DNA from: Anarhynchus alexandrinus
Lineage: Eukaryota > Chordata > Aves > Charadriiformes > Charadriidae
DNA: 64,000 nt
Assembly (NCBI GenBank): GCA_008711295.1
Contig: VUYV01000158.1
Span: forward strand, 586,471-650,470
Direction of reading: 5' to 3'
Below are positions 1 through 12,300 of this stretch, piece by piece (within the stretch, counting starts at the first letter, position 1; the number at the start of each line of letters is the position of its first letter). The notes under the pieces are model-generated. The model ran no database searches. It saw only the letters and a list, made by a program, of their open reading frames with translations, and was not told where the DNA came from. A program made the position numbers and the translations under genes.

Positions 1-1886
1 GTTGAAATGTTTGAAGTAGCCTGAATGACAGATATGAAAGCAAAATTATTAGAAATCACTCAAGTTGTTAAAGTGACACCTCTTTCTGACTGTTCAAGTA
101 TATTATTAAATTAATACGCAAGAGGAAAGACAATAACGGAATTCAGAATGCCCATATGAATTTGAATGGGTTTATCCTATTCACTTTCTGGTATTTTCCT
201 ACAATATATGAAGTATTTTCCATACAATTTATGAAGTATTGTGACAGGAGAGGGAACAGAAGCACATAAAACATGACTTTTAAAAGGCCAGACAAGACAA
301 ACAGAGAGGTAGAAATAGGATTCCCAGCCTAAAATTACTTTATTCATTGGGTGAATGCCCCTAAAATTATTCTAGTATTTAGTTTTATCCCCACAAGGTC
401 TGTCCCCACAGAGACAGATAAAGTTATGAAGAAATATTAACCCAAAGCATGTATTTTGCAAACCTACGTACTTTGTCGTAGGAGCTTTAGCACAAGAGAC
501 CAAAGCACAGTTTGAGAAGCAACAAATCGGATGGGGTGAGAATGAGATATAACTGCACAAAAAAAACCTGAAAGGGCTGATAAGAAATTCAAGTTTCATG
601 GGAAGAACTCAACTCCCTGTGCAGATTCTCCTATAGACAGAAAAGGTTTACATTTATGTGGAAGGCCAAAGGAGAGCACTGCAATTGATGAGATGTTCAT
701 AAGAATGTAAAGAAAAATTACGGTTGTGCAATTCATGAGAAAGCAGCAGAAAGCCCATGGCAGATCAGATGAAGTGTGGATGTGTACCAGTATTGTCAGA
801 CTCAAAGAGCGCTAGGTATGCTAAGTCAAAATTTGGACAGAAAACTCATCTCTAGCGGTGATGATGATGATAAGAAGGAAAAAGACAGGGTTGCTGCTCT
901 TTCAGCTCTATGCCATCCCAAATAAAATTATTTCCCAGAAACTATATCAGAGAAACAGTCTCACATGTGGAATTAGATGGAAGAAGTCAGAGCCAGTGGT
1001 AGAAGTTTGTATTTGTAGATCATCGTCCATATGGAAAATATAACTGAAACTGTGGCCATGTGTACAAGTGAAGTGCAAACCAAGAGAAGCACATGTCTAG
1101 AGGATGCTGAGGATCTGACATCAACATTGAACATATTTCAGTGCTCTGTTCTTATGTAGAACTAATTCTTGCCTGGTACCAGACTGAATGCCTCTTTACA
1201 ACTGGAGAGTATTAGGTCCCAATTCTGGTTTGGTTTCAGCCAAAAGGAATACTCAGCTCAAGTATTCAAACACATTCCATCATGTGAATGAAAGCATGGT
1301 AAGGGAGGGAGATGGAAAAACTGCTTCAAAAGTGCACACATGATTCAAACTCAGACACTGATGTAGACACACCTTGTGTTAGTCGATGCAATCTTTCACA
1401 AACATGAAGTAAGGGTAAGAACAAAATCCTGGACCCTCTCAGAATATACGAGAAGAAGGAAAGATAAGGATAATACATTAAAGAGCCATAAGAAAATGAC
1501 TGGGTATGTAGAAGTAAGATAAAGATATAAGTCTAGTAGGATGAGAAAAAAAAGAATGAAACCTTACAGCAATATGGAGAAGGACCACAGTGAAGATTCC
1601 TAAAATACAGTCAAGATGAGAAACTGGATGTCTGCATGATGGAAGTGTAGACATAGAACTGCAGAGATGGATGCCTTGCAACAATCAAGAAAAAGCTATA
1701 CAGTTCCATGAAACTCATGCTCCCTGCAGATTAATGTGCTTGAGGAAAATGGTGGGAAAAGGAAAAGAAATCTTTACTCCCGAACCTCCTCTTCTGTCTT
1801 TTTTCCAACAAACACTCCTAAGGTGCAGTTTATAATGAAACATGTATGCAATAAGCATAAACTGGGATTGGTAACATAATACTCAC
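1..1886. other. Intron of the TMEM68-family gene, no exon seen
   Basis: AT-rich sequence downstream of the third coding exon. The open frames here are short and match nothing I recognise; an ATG-rich microsatellite-like stretch sits near 860. I see no repeat family with certainty. Confidence 0.6.
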
Positions 1887-2080
1887 CACTTTTGCATCTA
1901 GAGCGACCTGAGCAAAGCCTTTTCGATTTCCCCACATGAGCTGATAACTTTCATCACTGAAGAGTGCTTCTCTAACTCCACCTGGTGAGACGGACACCAA
2001 GTGTCCATTCTTCAGTGCAATGAGACACTCCTCCCTTGTACCTGGCATAACACCCGTCACTTCCAATAATAATTTAAGTC
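1887..2080 (-). CDS. TMEM68: TMEM68-family, third coding exon with SPGGVREAL motif
   Basis: The acceptor is TTATTGCAG before 2080, phase 1 as the preceding exon requires. The donor is GTGAGT (1886-1881) after the codons for DAKV, leaving phase 0. The exon carries SPGGVREAL (residues 196-204), which corresponds to the glycine-rich acyl or phosphate binding motif of this acyltransferase group, then MWGNRKGFAQVALDAKV. The next expected residues are absent because the following exon lies left of the window; 1-1886 shows no further family match. Confidence 0.9.
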
Positions 2081-5000
2081 CTGCAATAAGTAAGTAGCAA
2101 ATACATATTATTATAACAATATATCACAAGTACTGCTTGCATGCACAAGATTACAGCGAAATGAAAATCTAATAGCTATATATAAAGACTAAGGCAGATT
2201 TATATGAGGGAAGTAAAACACCTACAGAGTAAATATTGGCAAAATGACAAATACGTGACAGGGTTTTTTTTCCCAAATGTTATGAAGATGAACCAGCTTA
2301 TCAGGAGCATCTCAATAAACTAATGCCTCCACATGCTATTTTCCATTATTATCAAAACACCATCTATGCAACCAAAACTTGTGCATTATAGCTAGAGATC
2401 TGAAAATAAACATCTATTCCTTCCTCCTCCTTTTAAAAAATTTTAATAAATATAAAATTTCAGTACAATAAATATTACTACAAAAATAAATACCTGACAA
2501 ACAACTATTTCTAGTGTTCTTTTAAAATGCAATGTTTAACATTTTAAACGTTGAGGTTTTGAGTTGTTAAATTGAGTATTTTGTGATTAAATTGCAAACT
2601 ACGTGGATCAAATTGGACTGCTGTATGACTCTTAAGATGCGTGAATGGCAGAAGTTAGCAGGGCAGTTTCAGCACTGCGTGAACAGTTTGGTGAATCTTC
2701 TTCATTCCCATAACTGGGATTTCTCCAAAAGACAGACTGAGAACCATAGAAGCACTCTATGCTTGCTTATATTATCTTTATATTTTAAATCTAGCAGTTT
2801 GGAACTCCCATAGAGAGCTTCAGTAAACAAGAGTTTCCCCAGTCTTCGCATTCTCTGTTCCAACAGCATGGTTTGAAAATAAATTGTTTATATTAATAAA
2901 CGTAAATAACAACTACGGCCTGCCAGAACGGATGTCTAGCACCGCAACTTTGACAAAGGCCTACAACAGAAACTTTGGAAGACAGTGGAAAACACAATGC
3001 CGCATCTTGTAATTGAATCGTATTTCAACTTATTCAAGGCATCGTATTTGATAGATCTTTCTGTCAAAGACAGATGTTGACTTTGTTTAATCCCTTTGTG
3101 AACTCATATGTATTCCTGTTCCATCCTGCAGCCAGGAATGCCATATCCTTATTAAGTGAATAAGTACGTCCTTTGCTTGGCTTTAAAACTTCTGCCTGTT
3201 AAGAACTACAATGTATCACATGAATGTATTATCACTCCTTATTCCCCTTTTCCAGGTCACACAGAATCATATATCCCTCAGTCGTGCAAGACTTTTGTCC
3301 TATGAAAGGAAGGCTCCTGAAAGGAAGCCATGCCAGGCCTCTGATCACCTTTGTCCTTTTTTGTGTCTTTATTGCTTCGCAGCTTTTCTGAGATGGGGAG
3401 ACCAGAATTCCACGCAGTACTCAAGATGTGGGCACCACATGCATTTTGAGTACATAATGGTATTTTATGTTTCTTCTTTTTCATCATAAGCCTAAAATTC
3501 TGTTTGCCTTTTTGCAATTGCTGAGACTTAAGCTGACATATTCCTAACGTCATCTAGAAAATTTAAAGTGTTTAAAATCTATGTGTTTAAACTTGGGGTT
3601 TTTCCTTCTGCGCTGCATTATAACTAATACTGACTTTCATCTGCCATTTAATCAGTCAGTGATTCGGTATTCTCTGTGTGGGCTTTTACTGCCTTGAAAA
3701 AAAAAATAAAGCTTTATCACCTCACTACTGATCTAGTAGGTGCCAACACCGATCTTTATCTCTATACCTGGTGAATTCTGCTTCTTTGTGAAAATGAGCT
3801 ATTTATTTCTACCCTTTATTTCCTACCTTTTAAACAGTTATTCATTCACAACAAGACTTCTCCCATAACTGTAATTAATCCAACAGCCTGAGGTTCAGCA
3901 TATGCTCATGAGCATTCTTTAAAGAACCAATCTGTGATGTGCAACATTTCTCTGCAAAAAGCATATACGTATGGTAGAGGAAGAGAAGGTCAAGGAGAAT
4001 TTTCATTCATTCTATTACTTTTAGCCACATTTTCTACTAATGCAGCAAATGAGGAGGCCTGATCTCCATTATTTGTGATCTTTTTTACCAGATGCCTTTT
4101 TGCTAGCCTTTTTATAGGTTGACACCATATTTGCCACCTTCTGTTCCTCTAGCATGAACATAATTCAAGCAATATGTTATGTACACATCAATAGTCCAGA
4201 AAAATTGCACAGCTGAGAGTGTTGCTTGGTCCTGACTATAGTTTACTATACATTTGTAATAAAAATCTGTCCTACGGACACTTCAATTGGAAACAGTACC
4301 CTCTCATTTATTCCTTAAAAAAGAAGTCTCCTTTGCAAAATTCTGCTAAGCTTTATCTTCCTTTAGGGGTCCTCTTAAAAGCCAATCTTCTCTTGATGAC
4401 TTCATGCTTCTGATGTGTTTAGTAGTACACAGTATTTACTAAGTCTGCCTTTAGCAAATTCTTCCTTAGCATCTTTCTAGGGATGCCTCAATATGTTCTT
4501 GCATCAAACTTGCTTGAGTTTATGCTCTTTGTTTTCAGCGTTTGAACACAACTTTATTTTCTGAAGAATGTCCTACTTTTAAATAGCTTCCTTTGCTCTT
4601 TAGTATTATAATCTTTAATATAAGTGGTATAAAGGTGCCTTTAAATAATCTCCGTGCTATTCCTTCTGAATGCTCCTTCTTTATGCCTTGTTCTTCTAAA
4701 AATGAATGAGGTTTGCTTTTCTGTATCTTCTCTGCACAATGGAATTATTTTTTTCTCTCTCAGTCTACGATGTGTTGAATGTGTTGTGATCAGTATTACA
4801 GAGCTCTCTTCAACAGTAAAATCTTCAAATGAGTTTTGTGCCCTACTCCAGGCTTTGATCAAAAGACAGATTTGATGTCATACCCTACTGCAATGGCTAC
4901 TCAGTTTAGAAGGCAAGTAGGTAATTGATATTCTACCATTTTCTGGGCTCTTCTGTACTCACAGCCCATTGCTGACCAGCCAGCATTAGGTCAATAATAA

Positions 5001-5271
5001 AGTCAATAATATAACATACACTTTCTACTGAGGCATGACATTTCATCCCAACGGGATTATATAATGTCTATTTGTTGGCTTTGTAGTGTGTACCAGGGTT
5101 TTTATGACCTTTCACTTAAAAGACAGGATATTCTACCCTGTTTGCCCTTCTGCATCTATCAGCTTTTAGTTTAAAAGCTCCCTTGAAAGTGTCATAAACG
5201 TACATTTCACCAAACCCACCAACAGGTTCAGTGAATCCAGGATGCTTAAATACAAGAGAACATGTTCTTAC
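2081..5271. other. Intron of the TMEM68-family gene
   Basis: Intron between coding exons 2 and 3, about 3.2 kb and AT-rich. Apart from an old CR1-like fragment near 3.25-3.55 kb I see only unstructured sequence. Confidence 0.7.
3250..3550 (-). mobile_element. Old CR1/L3-type LINE fragment
   Basis: The stretch with CTGATCACCTTTGTCC, then GAGATGGGGAGACCAGAATTC and GCAGTACTCAAGATGTGGGC, followed by CTAAAATTCTGTTTGCC, resembles the reverse complement of the C-terminal reverse transcriptase region of old CR1/L3 elements. It is highly decayed and has no 3' tail, so family assignment is by pattern only. Confidence 0.45.
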
Positions 5272-5436
5272 CTGGTAAACGAAAGACAAAATGATCAGCT
5301 ACTGACAGACAAAGTCTTTTCTTCCAGAGAAACAGCCTAGACAAAAAGTAAAGGTAGTCTATAGGAATAGCTCCATGGTAATACACAAGAATGCCTGGTC
5401 CTTCTGGTAAGTTTTCCACACCATGAAGCTCATAAC
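5272..5436 (-). CDS. TMEM68: TMEM68-family, second coding exon with catalytic HGAIPID motif
   Basis: The acceptor is TTTCAAACAG before 5436 and the donor is GTAAGA at 5271-5266; phase 1 at both ends, 55 codons. The exon encodes GYELHGVENLPEGPG, then YYHGAIPIDY with the His and Asp of the acyltransferase active site (H130 and D136 of the joined protein), then VADHFVFRLPG. This is the most conserved part of the family and has no substitutions that would suggest inactivity. Confidence 0.92.
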
Positions 5437-6981
5437 CTGTTTGAAATGGAAAGCAATACACTGGCAATGATAGCTGTAAATAATCTGGCAATTTAAATAA
5501 AACTGTTTACTGTCATTTGTTAAATGACTTTCAGACAGTTGTGAAAGCCTCTGCAGTAGCTTTTAAATTAATTAAGTTCTAGATGGAACTTTTGGTCAAT
5601 AGTAAAGAGAAAGCCCCTCAAACACCACAGGTGGACTAATTTGTTGTTGAGTTTAATCACTAGAACCTGACATTTTCCCCAGTGGGGGGACTAAATTAAT
5701 TATTTCCCCTTAAGAACTTTTCCCAGTCCAAAGGGCAATAATAAAAAAAAATTACTTCACCAGTGTGAAACTGATTCATTGACAGAATGAGAGGCAAATA
5801 ACCAGTCAGGATGCTTTTGTGAAATATGGAAGTGTGACTGTCCATTCTGTGTCAGGCAGAATGAAAAGGTTTGGAATAATAAAAAGTTTCTCCGGTTGAG
5901 ATGTTTAAGTCCAAACCAGAAGCCGTAAGAATCCCAAACAGAGGTTTTCTCCATGAGAGTTAAGTGTGTTCACTTTACAGTGGAAGGGAATTTCCTCACA
6001 GACATGGACTTCTGTAAATCCTCTCCTGGGTTTTTCTATGTTTATCTATGATTTATTTTCTATGTTTATTTCTATGATTTAGGTTCAAGGTGGACCCAGA
6101 GTAGGAAGCTAATGTATAAAAAGGCTTGGGAAAGCCACAGCTTCTACCAACTAAGAGCTCTATTCCACCTTGTTTGCCTTCGTCTCCATCCCTGCTACAG
6201 CTGCTGTCATGAGCCCTTCAAGGAGAAGGATGGGGATGGAGAGGGCAGAATCCTAGGAAAAGACAGAGAAAGTTTTATACTGCGAGATGGTTCAAAGATT
6301 AAGGGAAAAAGCTGTGAGGACGGACAGCAACACAGATAAAAAACTGTTATTCTTCATCCCTAGGGCAGCAAAGTTAAATCTTGCTGATAGGCTTAAACTA
6401 CATCTGTGGGAAGAACAAAGAGCCTAACGTGTGGCTGAGGATGCTCCTAGGGAGCAGGGTGTGTTGAAAGTATCTGAAGGTTGAGTGTAATGAAACTGAA
6501 AAATCAGATGACTTTTAAATTCTGCCACGGTACAAACTTAAATGTGGTATCTAATTATTTCTTTGTCCATACAGCTCTTAAAATTATTTTCAATTGTCAT
6601 AACACAAAGTAGTTTTCGCCAACTAAAAATAAACTAATTACATTTCCAACTAGTTGTTGTGTTTTTATCACTGTAGTGGGTTTTAAACAGCTACTAAGAA
6701 AAAAAAAATAAATCACACCTCTCCCTTGCAGTTACGTTACTAGAACTAACATTAACACTGCCCTTCACTCATACCACATACAGAGAAGTGAACCTATCCA
6801 TTTAGAGAAATTTACCCTATATAAACTAATTTCTCCCTTTCATTCTGCCTGTTCTATATGGCAATCATACCAATACATAAAAGTATAACAAGTATAATTT
6901 CTTTGCATAAAACTCATGAAACTTATGTGTATTTACTATTTATTGTAATTCAAAGCTTCAGACAAGTTATGTCATACTTAC
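5437..6981. other. Intron between TMEM68-family coding exons 1 and 2
   Basis: About 1.5 kb of AT-rich sequence bounded by a good donor and acceptor. A small open frame at 6112-6339 is not recognisable. No repeat family was identified. Confidence 0.65.
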
Positions 6982-7309
6982 CATGCCATATTCTTGCATA
7001 TATATCCCAAAAGCTTGCTATAGTTTTCCTTGCACTATCCCAAACTTCACTCAATGGATCTGCTTTTACCTCACTGTTCCTCTGATATAGCAAAAGCAAA
7101 ATATTAGAAAGGTAAATGAAAAAGAGGATTGTTAAAGGAACTATAAAAACAACTAATATTGCACTCATTGTCAGTAAGACGATGATCATATGAAAAAGGT
7201 ATTTCTTCAGGTACTCCACAACAATCCATTCTTCCAGCACATAGGCAAGGCAGCTTAGGTCAGCCATTGGTATCTGTCCTGAAGCGCAGGATTCTTTTCC
7301 ACCTATCAT
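6982..7309 (-). CDS. TMEM68: TMEM68-family, first coding exon
   Basis: The exon opens at 7312 after a long pyrimidine tract ending ATGCAG, and the chosen ATG at 7309-7307 lies three bases inside it. An upstream in-frame ATG at 7318 belongs to the intron side of the acceptor and is rejected. The start MIGGKESCASGQ lines up with the usual TMEM68 start, and the LEEW motif at residues 25-28 is typical. A strongly hydrophobic stretch at about residues 39-76 would form one membrane span or a hairpin. The exon ends with TGGCATG followed by donor GTAAGT (6981-6976), leaving phase 1. The region after the membrane segment (WDSARKTIASFWD, then IWHG) is a recognisable family block. Confidence 0.88.
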
Positions 7310-7779
7310 GTCCTGCATGGAGGAGAAAAAAAAAAAAACAACACAACAAAAAACACAAAAACCCCAGATCTAATGTCTCTGATTGTTGAAGTTGAAGTTT
7401 CTCAATTTAGGAAAAAAGTTGACTGTACATATACCTGATGTCTATTTTGGCATAGCACAGAGTCAAACATTTTCTCTCTCTCCGTTGTACTAAGATATCT
7501 GCTGGCAATTGCCATCCACTATTGCTTGTAAAGGGTGATGAGACTATCCTGTGTATTCATGGATCTTTTTTATACAGCCAGATAATAGGACAAGGGCTGG
7601 AGTCCAAAGAAGCCTCAGCATCCATACAACATGGCTGATCAGATGATTTCTCTGTATAAGTATGGCTTACTTTTTAGAAGCTCAAAAGAGGGTAAGCGAT
7701 AAGTATTTCCAGCAGCATAAGCCAAGAAGAAGGCTACTAGAGGTCTGGGCTCTTCCGTTCCTCTGCAGAGAGTCCAGCC

Positions 7780-7875
7780 TGGGCTTCTTGTCCCTGCCTA
7801 TGGCAGGAGGGCTGGAACTCTATGATCTTCAAGGTCCCTTCCAACCTAAATCATTCTATGATTCTATGATTCTGG
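7780..7875 (+). mobile_element. CR1 LINE, 3' end only
   Basis: The piece runs from CTTCTTGTCCCTGCCTATGG through ATGATCTTCAAGGTCCCTTC to two copies of attctatg, the standard avian CR1 3' end. Only about 95 bases remain, as is usual for 5'-truncated copies. Confidence 0.85.
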
Positions 7876-8489
7876 TCCCTCTCAGTTTGGCAGTAACTGG
7901 CAGTGAGGGGAACACACAGCGGAGTGAGCGGCTGAAGAGCCAGCTACCAAGACTTGGGCAGCTGAGGCTCCTTCCCAGGTCTGGAGGTGCCCAGGACAGC
8001 GTTTGGTACTGCTGGTAGCACTGGGAAACGCAACTCTTCACCCCTCATCCACACAACCATGCCAACACACCCTTCTTGCAGATTGTCCAGCCGTGGCAAA
8101 GGCCAAGTGGGCTCCATGGCCCCAGTGATACGTTTGCCACATGCCACTCCCTACTTAGTCTATTCCGACAGCCAGCCCTGCCTGCCTGCCAGCAGGTAGA
8201 GGTTTCTCTGAAATGCAAGAGCGCTCCAGCATCGCTGGCTGATTTTAAGATTCTTAAGCATCAGCCAGAGCTTTAAACATTGCAACCAGGTTCAGTAATC
8301 CATAACTGAATACAGCTTTTATTTGCTTCAGTCAGGTTACTACTTGTTTAACGAGTAAATTTTTCTTCTCCAACACCAGAACAAGTACCTACAAGAAACA
8401 AATCGTAATTGCCACAGTCAGCGCCAAGATCATAAAGTACAGCAAGTCCAGACTTTTCTGACTTTATATCTTCAGCTGCGTACTTATAT

Positions 8490-8803
8490 GAGCAAACCTG
8501 TTACACACTACCCATGCCACTTTTGTTTTTCTTCTTTGAAGCCCTGGGTAGAATATAGGTATGGACTGGTGTAAAACACAGTTCCGTTCCGAGTTATGGA
8601 TGTACAAGGAGTACAGCAAATGGCAAAAGCAAAGAGCAGCCACGAACAGGCACTAAACTCTACCATGCGGTAAGGCGGGCAAGCCCCATGGCAAGCCCTG
8701 CCCACCAGTAGCTGCAACAGCTATAAATTTGGTCTCACACACTCCAATCAAATCTCTCCTTGTCCCAAACCCTTCAAACTCCACGTTGGGCACCAAAAAG
8801 GAC
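8490..8803 (-). mobile_element. Endogenous retrovirus leader with tRNA-Lys type primer binding site (internal remnant)
   Basis: Reading leftwards from the LTR, eight bases separate the LTR end (ACA) from a sequence starting TGGTGCCCAACGTGG (8795-8778). It matches about 15 of 18 bases of the primer binding site for tRNA-Lys(1,2). A retroviral leader-like sequence follows towards about 8490. No gag, pol or env reading frame was found, so the provirus is truncated. The left limit is a guess. Confidence 0.5.
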
Positions 8804-9493
8804 TGTCGTGGGTTTAACCCCAGTAGGCGGCTGAGCCCCACTCAGCCGCTCGCTCACTCCCCCGCAGACGGATGGGGGAGAGAATCAGAAGGGCAAAAAT
8901 GCAAAAACTCTTGGTTTGAGATAAAGGCGGTTTAATAGGTAAAGCACAAGCTGGAAGGATAGTAAACTAGGAGCTGAAAGGAAGCAGGCATTGTATTAAA
9001 TGATGCTCAGCATGGCACAAACAAACGAGATCAATGTGGCGAAGAACGTGATGAGAATTAATATGGAATTGTTTATATCCCAGTGACTGGTGCCTGACTA
9101 AGATATACGAAGCGCTGGAAGTTCTGACCGAAAAGAGATTTTATCAATAACATGAAAGAAATAGAAGGAATAGTCTGCATGGTTCAGATATTAAAATCTC
9201 TGCTTAGAAGGCGTTTAAGAAGGATAAAGCTGATAGTGTGTTGCTACTAAAGAAGTTATTAATTGTTTAAAGTTGCTGATAAGACTAAGGTCTACAAATC
9301 CTCAATGCCTGCGAAGCATGCTGTGCTGACAGAGCCCAGGAGAAGGCCATGTTAAGGGGTTGCCTTAGGCTACTGAATCAGAAATACTGAGTGGCACTTT
9401 GAATAACTCGTTCAGCCTGCAACATAGGGGGAAGGAAGGGAGTGGATCTTCCATCGTTATGGGGGCTTCAGACTGGGAACACACACTACTACA
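8804..9493 (-). mobile_element. Endogenous retrovirus LTR, minus orientation
   Basis: The left end is TGTCGTGGGTTTAACCCC, followed by CAGCCGCTCGCTCACTCCCC, GATGGGGGAGAGAATCAGAAG and TTGAGATAAAGGCGGTTTAA, a pattern seen in many bird LTRs. It abuts a primer binding site on its left, so in minus orientation this is the 5' LTR. The right end is placed at ACTACTACA (9493), which gives terminal TG...CA, but this boundary is uncertain and a target duplication could not be confirmed. Confidence 0.6.
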
Positions 9494-9579
9494 ACCAGTA
9501 GCAAAACTGGCTTAAAATTGCAGAAAAAAAGTGTCCACACCAATACAAATGTACCAATACTAACCCTTACATGACATGG

Positions 9580-9930
9580 GGATTAATTTGGGTATGTTGA
9601 TCACTGACTGGAACCTGCTGATCAAGAGATCGTGTAATCTACCAACATTTTAAAATTAACACGTCCAGCTATCTTCTTGTACCTAACATTCTTTTAAAAA
9701 CCACCTGAAATTCCCTCTGGCCTCCTGATATTAATTTTCAGTAAGTCTTGAAAGACTAGGGAAAATCCAGAGGACTGGAAGAGATTTAAGATTATTCCAA
9801 AGTCCCCAGACACAAGTCACTGCAGACTCAGTGGCCAGATACATCGCTGGCAGGATTACGGAAAAGCTGGCATGTGACAAAGGTAACTGATGCCACTCAT
9901 TACAATTTTGTGGGAAACGGACCTCCTAAA
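9580..9930 (+). mobile_element. Possible old CR1 ORF2 remnant
   Basis: Phrases such as GACTAGGGAAAATCCAGAGG followed by ACTGGAAGAGATTTAAG and CAGTGGCCAGATACATCG resemble the region of CR1/L3 ORF2 upstream of the reverse transcriptase core. There are many stops and no termini. Confidence 0.35.
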
Positions 9931-12300
9931 CAAATGCACCTCCATTCTTGGAGGAAATTAGAGGTTTAATAGCCTGTGCAGTTGTTGTGCACATACAGTT
10001 TTACTAAGGGCTTGTCAAAGAGTCACTTTAAGCCCCACATGAGCTGCTGCTTGGAACTCGCCCTTCCACCAGCCCTCACCGTATGTTCTCACCACCAGCC
10101 TGGTCTCCAGCAGGATCAGCTGGCTCCCTGCTAACAGGATGACTGTGAAAATGCTGGCACAAGCAAAACAACTCTTGGGAACAGCCCAAACTTCAGTTGG
10201 CCTACGGGGATTATGAAAGTGTATTACCAATGCCTCTTGACATTTTGATTAAAAAATAAAGCTTTTTTAAAATGGAGCACATATGAAATGAACGATGTCA
10301 TCAATTGACATGACAAAAATTATTCATCAGTGGTGGAGTCCCCATCAAATGAGAACTGAGTCTATGTCCTACATTATTCAGCATTTTCAGAATTTTTTCA
10401 TAATATTAATGATCAATGTAATCATCTAACAATCCACTGATTTCTCTTTCTCCATCCCAATTTTTATGTAACAGAAAATTATTTGCTGGCTGGAAGACCA
10501 CTACATTTAACTTTGTTTACTCCCAGACTGCAGTATAAATAACCACAGTAACTTAGTAATTTCTGATTTTAAGTTCAATATGAACACTAAAAAAAAACCT
10601 TTAGAAAGAAAAAAATGTGCAAAAGTAAATTTTTAAAAACCTACAAAACAGATATTGACAGTACAGATTTGACCAAGGACATATGAAAGTAGTTGGGTTC
10701 ACACGGAGGGAGTTCACTTTACACCAGCCAGCTGGGTGGGTGGGATACAAGCTAATTCAACATCATTCCAGTTGAATCCAAACCAGAGTGGAGAAAGAAT
10801 AAATGATTGACCCATTGAGGAAAAAATAGAAGCCGCATGACTTTCTCTGGAAGTTGGATGCTCAACCAGGTTTCAGTTCCTGCTTCCGTAGTACAATTGT
10901 ACACTGCCTCCAACATGTCATAAGGAAAGAATGAATCCTGATGACTGAACCCTGTCCCTGGTTTCTGGACCATATGATGTAAGTCCAACATGGTAAATAC
11001 ATCCCTCTGTACTGCCAGTCTAACATCAAAGTACAACAGGACAGAACAACTATTTTTGCCATGGCTATCTCTCACCAGCCCTTTGCTGAGACCACAAACA
11101 CAATTTTGAAGCATCCGAAGCATCCTTTCTATCAAACACCATATAGGAAATGATTACATTACTACCTGAATGCCTGTTGCAAGGCTATTACTAAAGACCT
11201 GCTTGATTATGCACTGGAAGACAATGCAAGAGTGTTACCGCAACATGTTTACTTGTAACTGCTCTGGTTTGCCCCAAGTCTCAAAATTTAAGACCGAAAT
11301 TTCTCTGCTGCTTTTATCAAATCTGAGCCAAGAGCAGCCCCCATGTTCTTCAATACTGAACATCCTGTACAAGGTTAACAGGTGGGCATAGTGTTTTGTG
11401 AACAAACATTTTTTAAATTGTTTATATTTTCTCATCTCATTTAGCGATGGACTTGAAGCATTACTATTCCGAGTGATTTCATTGTTCTACAGAACTACCT
11501 CTGTGTTGACAGGTGAGATGTTTGTTTGGGCTCCACCTATAAAGCATATCGAATTCCAGAGTAATAGCTGTATCTACAATGTAAAATTACGGGTGATGTC
11601 AGAGGGAGACAGAACTAATGTCTTCCTACTTAAAGGGGAGCTCCCCTTCCAACAAAAGCCTCCTGTACTACAAGTCACTCAGATCCGGAGCTGAAGCATC
11701 GTTTGTTGATAAGGATAATCGTATCAACACTATAATCCGAGGGAACGGAAGTGCAACAACAAAGCTGTCCCAAGAGACCTGTGGCATCAAAATTAAAACC
11801 TTGCAGCTGACTTTCAACCATGACTAAGGAGTGGATAATCTTGGTCTTGCTGTTCACCGGTTTGTTCTTGGCAGTAGGTTTAGCAGAGCAGAGTGGGAGT
11901 AAAGTAGCTGGAGACTTTTCTACAGAGAATTTTTTGACATCTGCTTTCTTGTGGCAGGTTCTTGCTTTCTCTGCTGTCAAACTCAACTGCTCTGTTTCAT
12001 GAGGGGAGTAGTCTTAACAGTTACAACTCGGCACCTTGCCTTTCAATCTAACTGGAAATTCCACTTATACCTTTCCCAGAACTTTTGTGGCAGTTCCACG
12101 GAAAAAAAAAAAACAGCCCTTTTGCTGATCTCATGCTGTCACCACCCTCTTCATTTGCTTCCATAAATCCACCCATCTTGTACGCTGCTGTGTTTGTACA
12201 GCTTTCCCTACCACTGTGGTTTACCAACACACCCACCCCAAAACTGAAGGCTCTATCCCCTCCCCCCAAAATAGAAACCATCAGCCATTACAGTGCGCAG
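9931..12300. other. Non-coding stretch between ERV and CpG island
   Basis: Several overlapping short open frames occur on both strands (for example 10752-11135 minus and 11398-11694 plus), but none shows a family I know. If the TMEM68-family gene starts in the island at 12.4-13.3 kb, this is its 5' UTR intron. Confidence 0.5.

Larger units (their letters stand above)
1887..7312 (-). other. TMEM68: TMEM68-family acyltransferase locus, 5' three coding exons (gene continues off left edge)
   Basis: Three minus-strand exons join in phase (109 codons plus 1 base, 165 bases, 194 bases) to give 229 uninterrupted codons. The protein matches the N-terminal two thirds of TMEM68 (also called DIESL), an ER membrane acyltransferase of the LPLAT/DGAT-like group that makes triacylglycerol independently of DGAT1 and DGAT2. 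Order along the protein: short polar N-terminus, hydrophobic segment at about residues 39-76, amphipathic linker ending WHG, catalytic HGAIPID at 130-136, VADHFVF at 155-161 and SPGGVREAL at 196-204. The C-terminal exons are outside the window. Compared with the mammalian protein I remember, the membrane segment is quite divergent while the catalytic blocks are well kept. It could therefore be the TMEM68 orthologue or a TMEM68-like paralogue. The head-to-head position with TGS1 favours the orthologous locus, but the presence of a second decayed copy nearer TGS1 leaves this open. Confidence 0.85.

Noticed and set aside
10752..11135. 127-codon minus frame, considered as an exon or retroviral remnant
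   Set aside because: No motif of any family could be named and neighbouring sequence gave no support.
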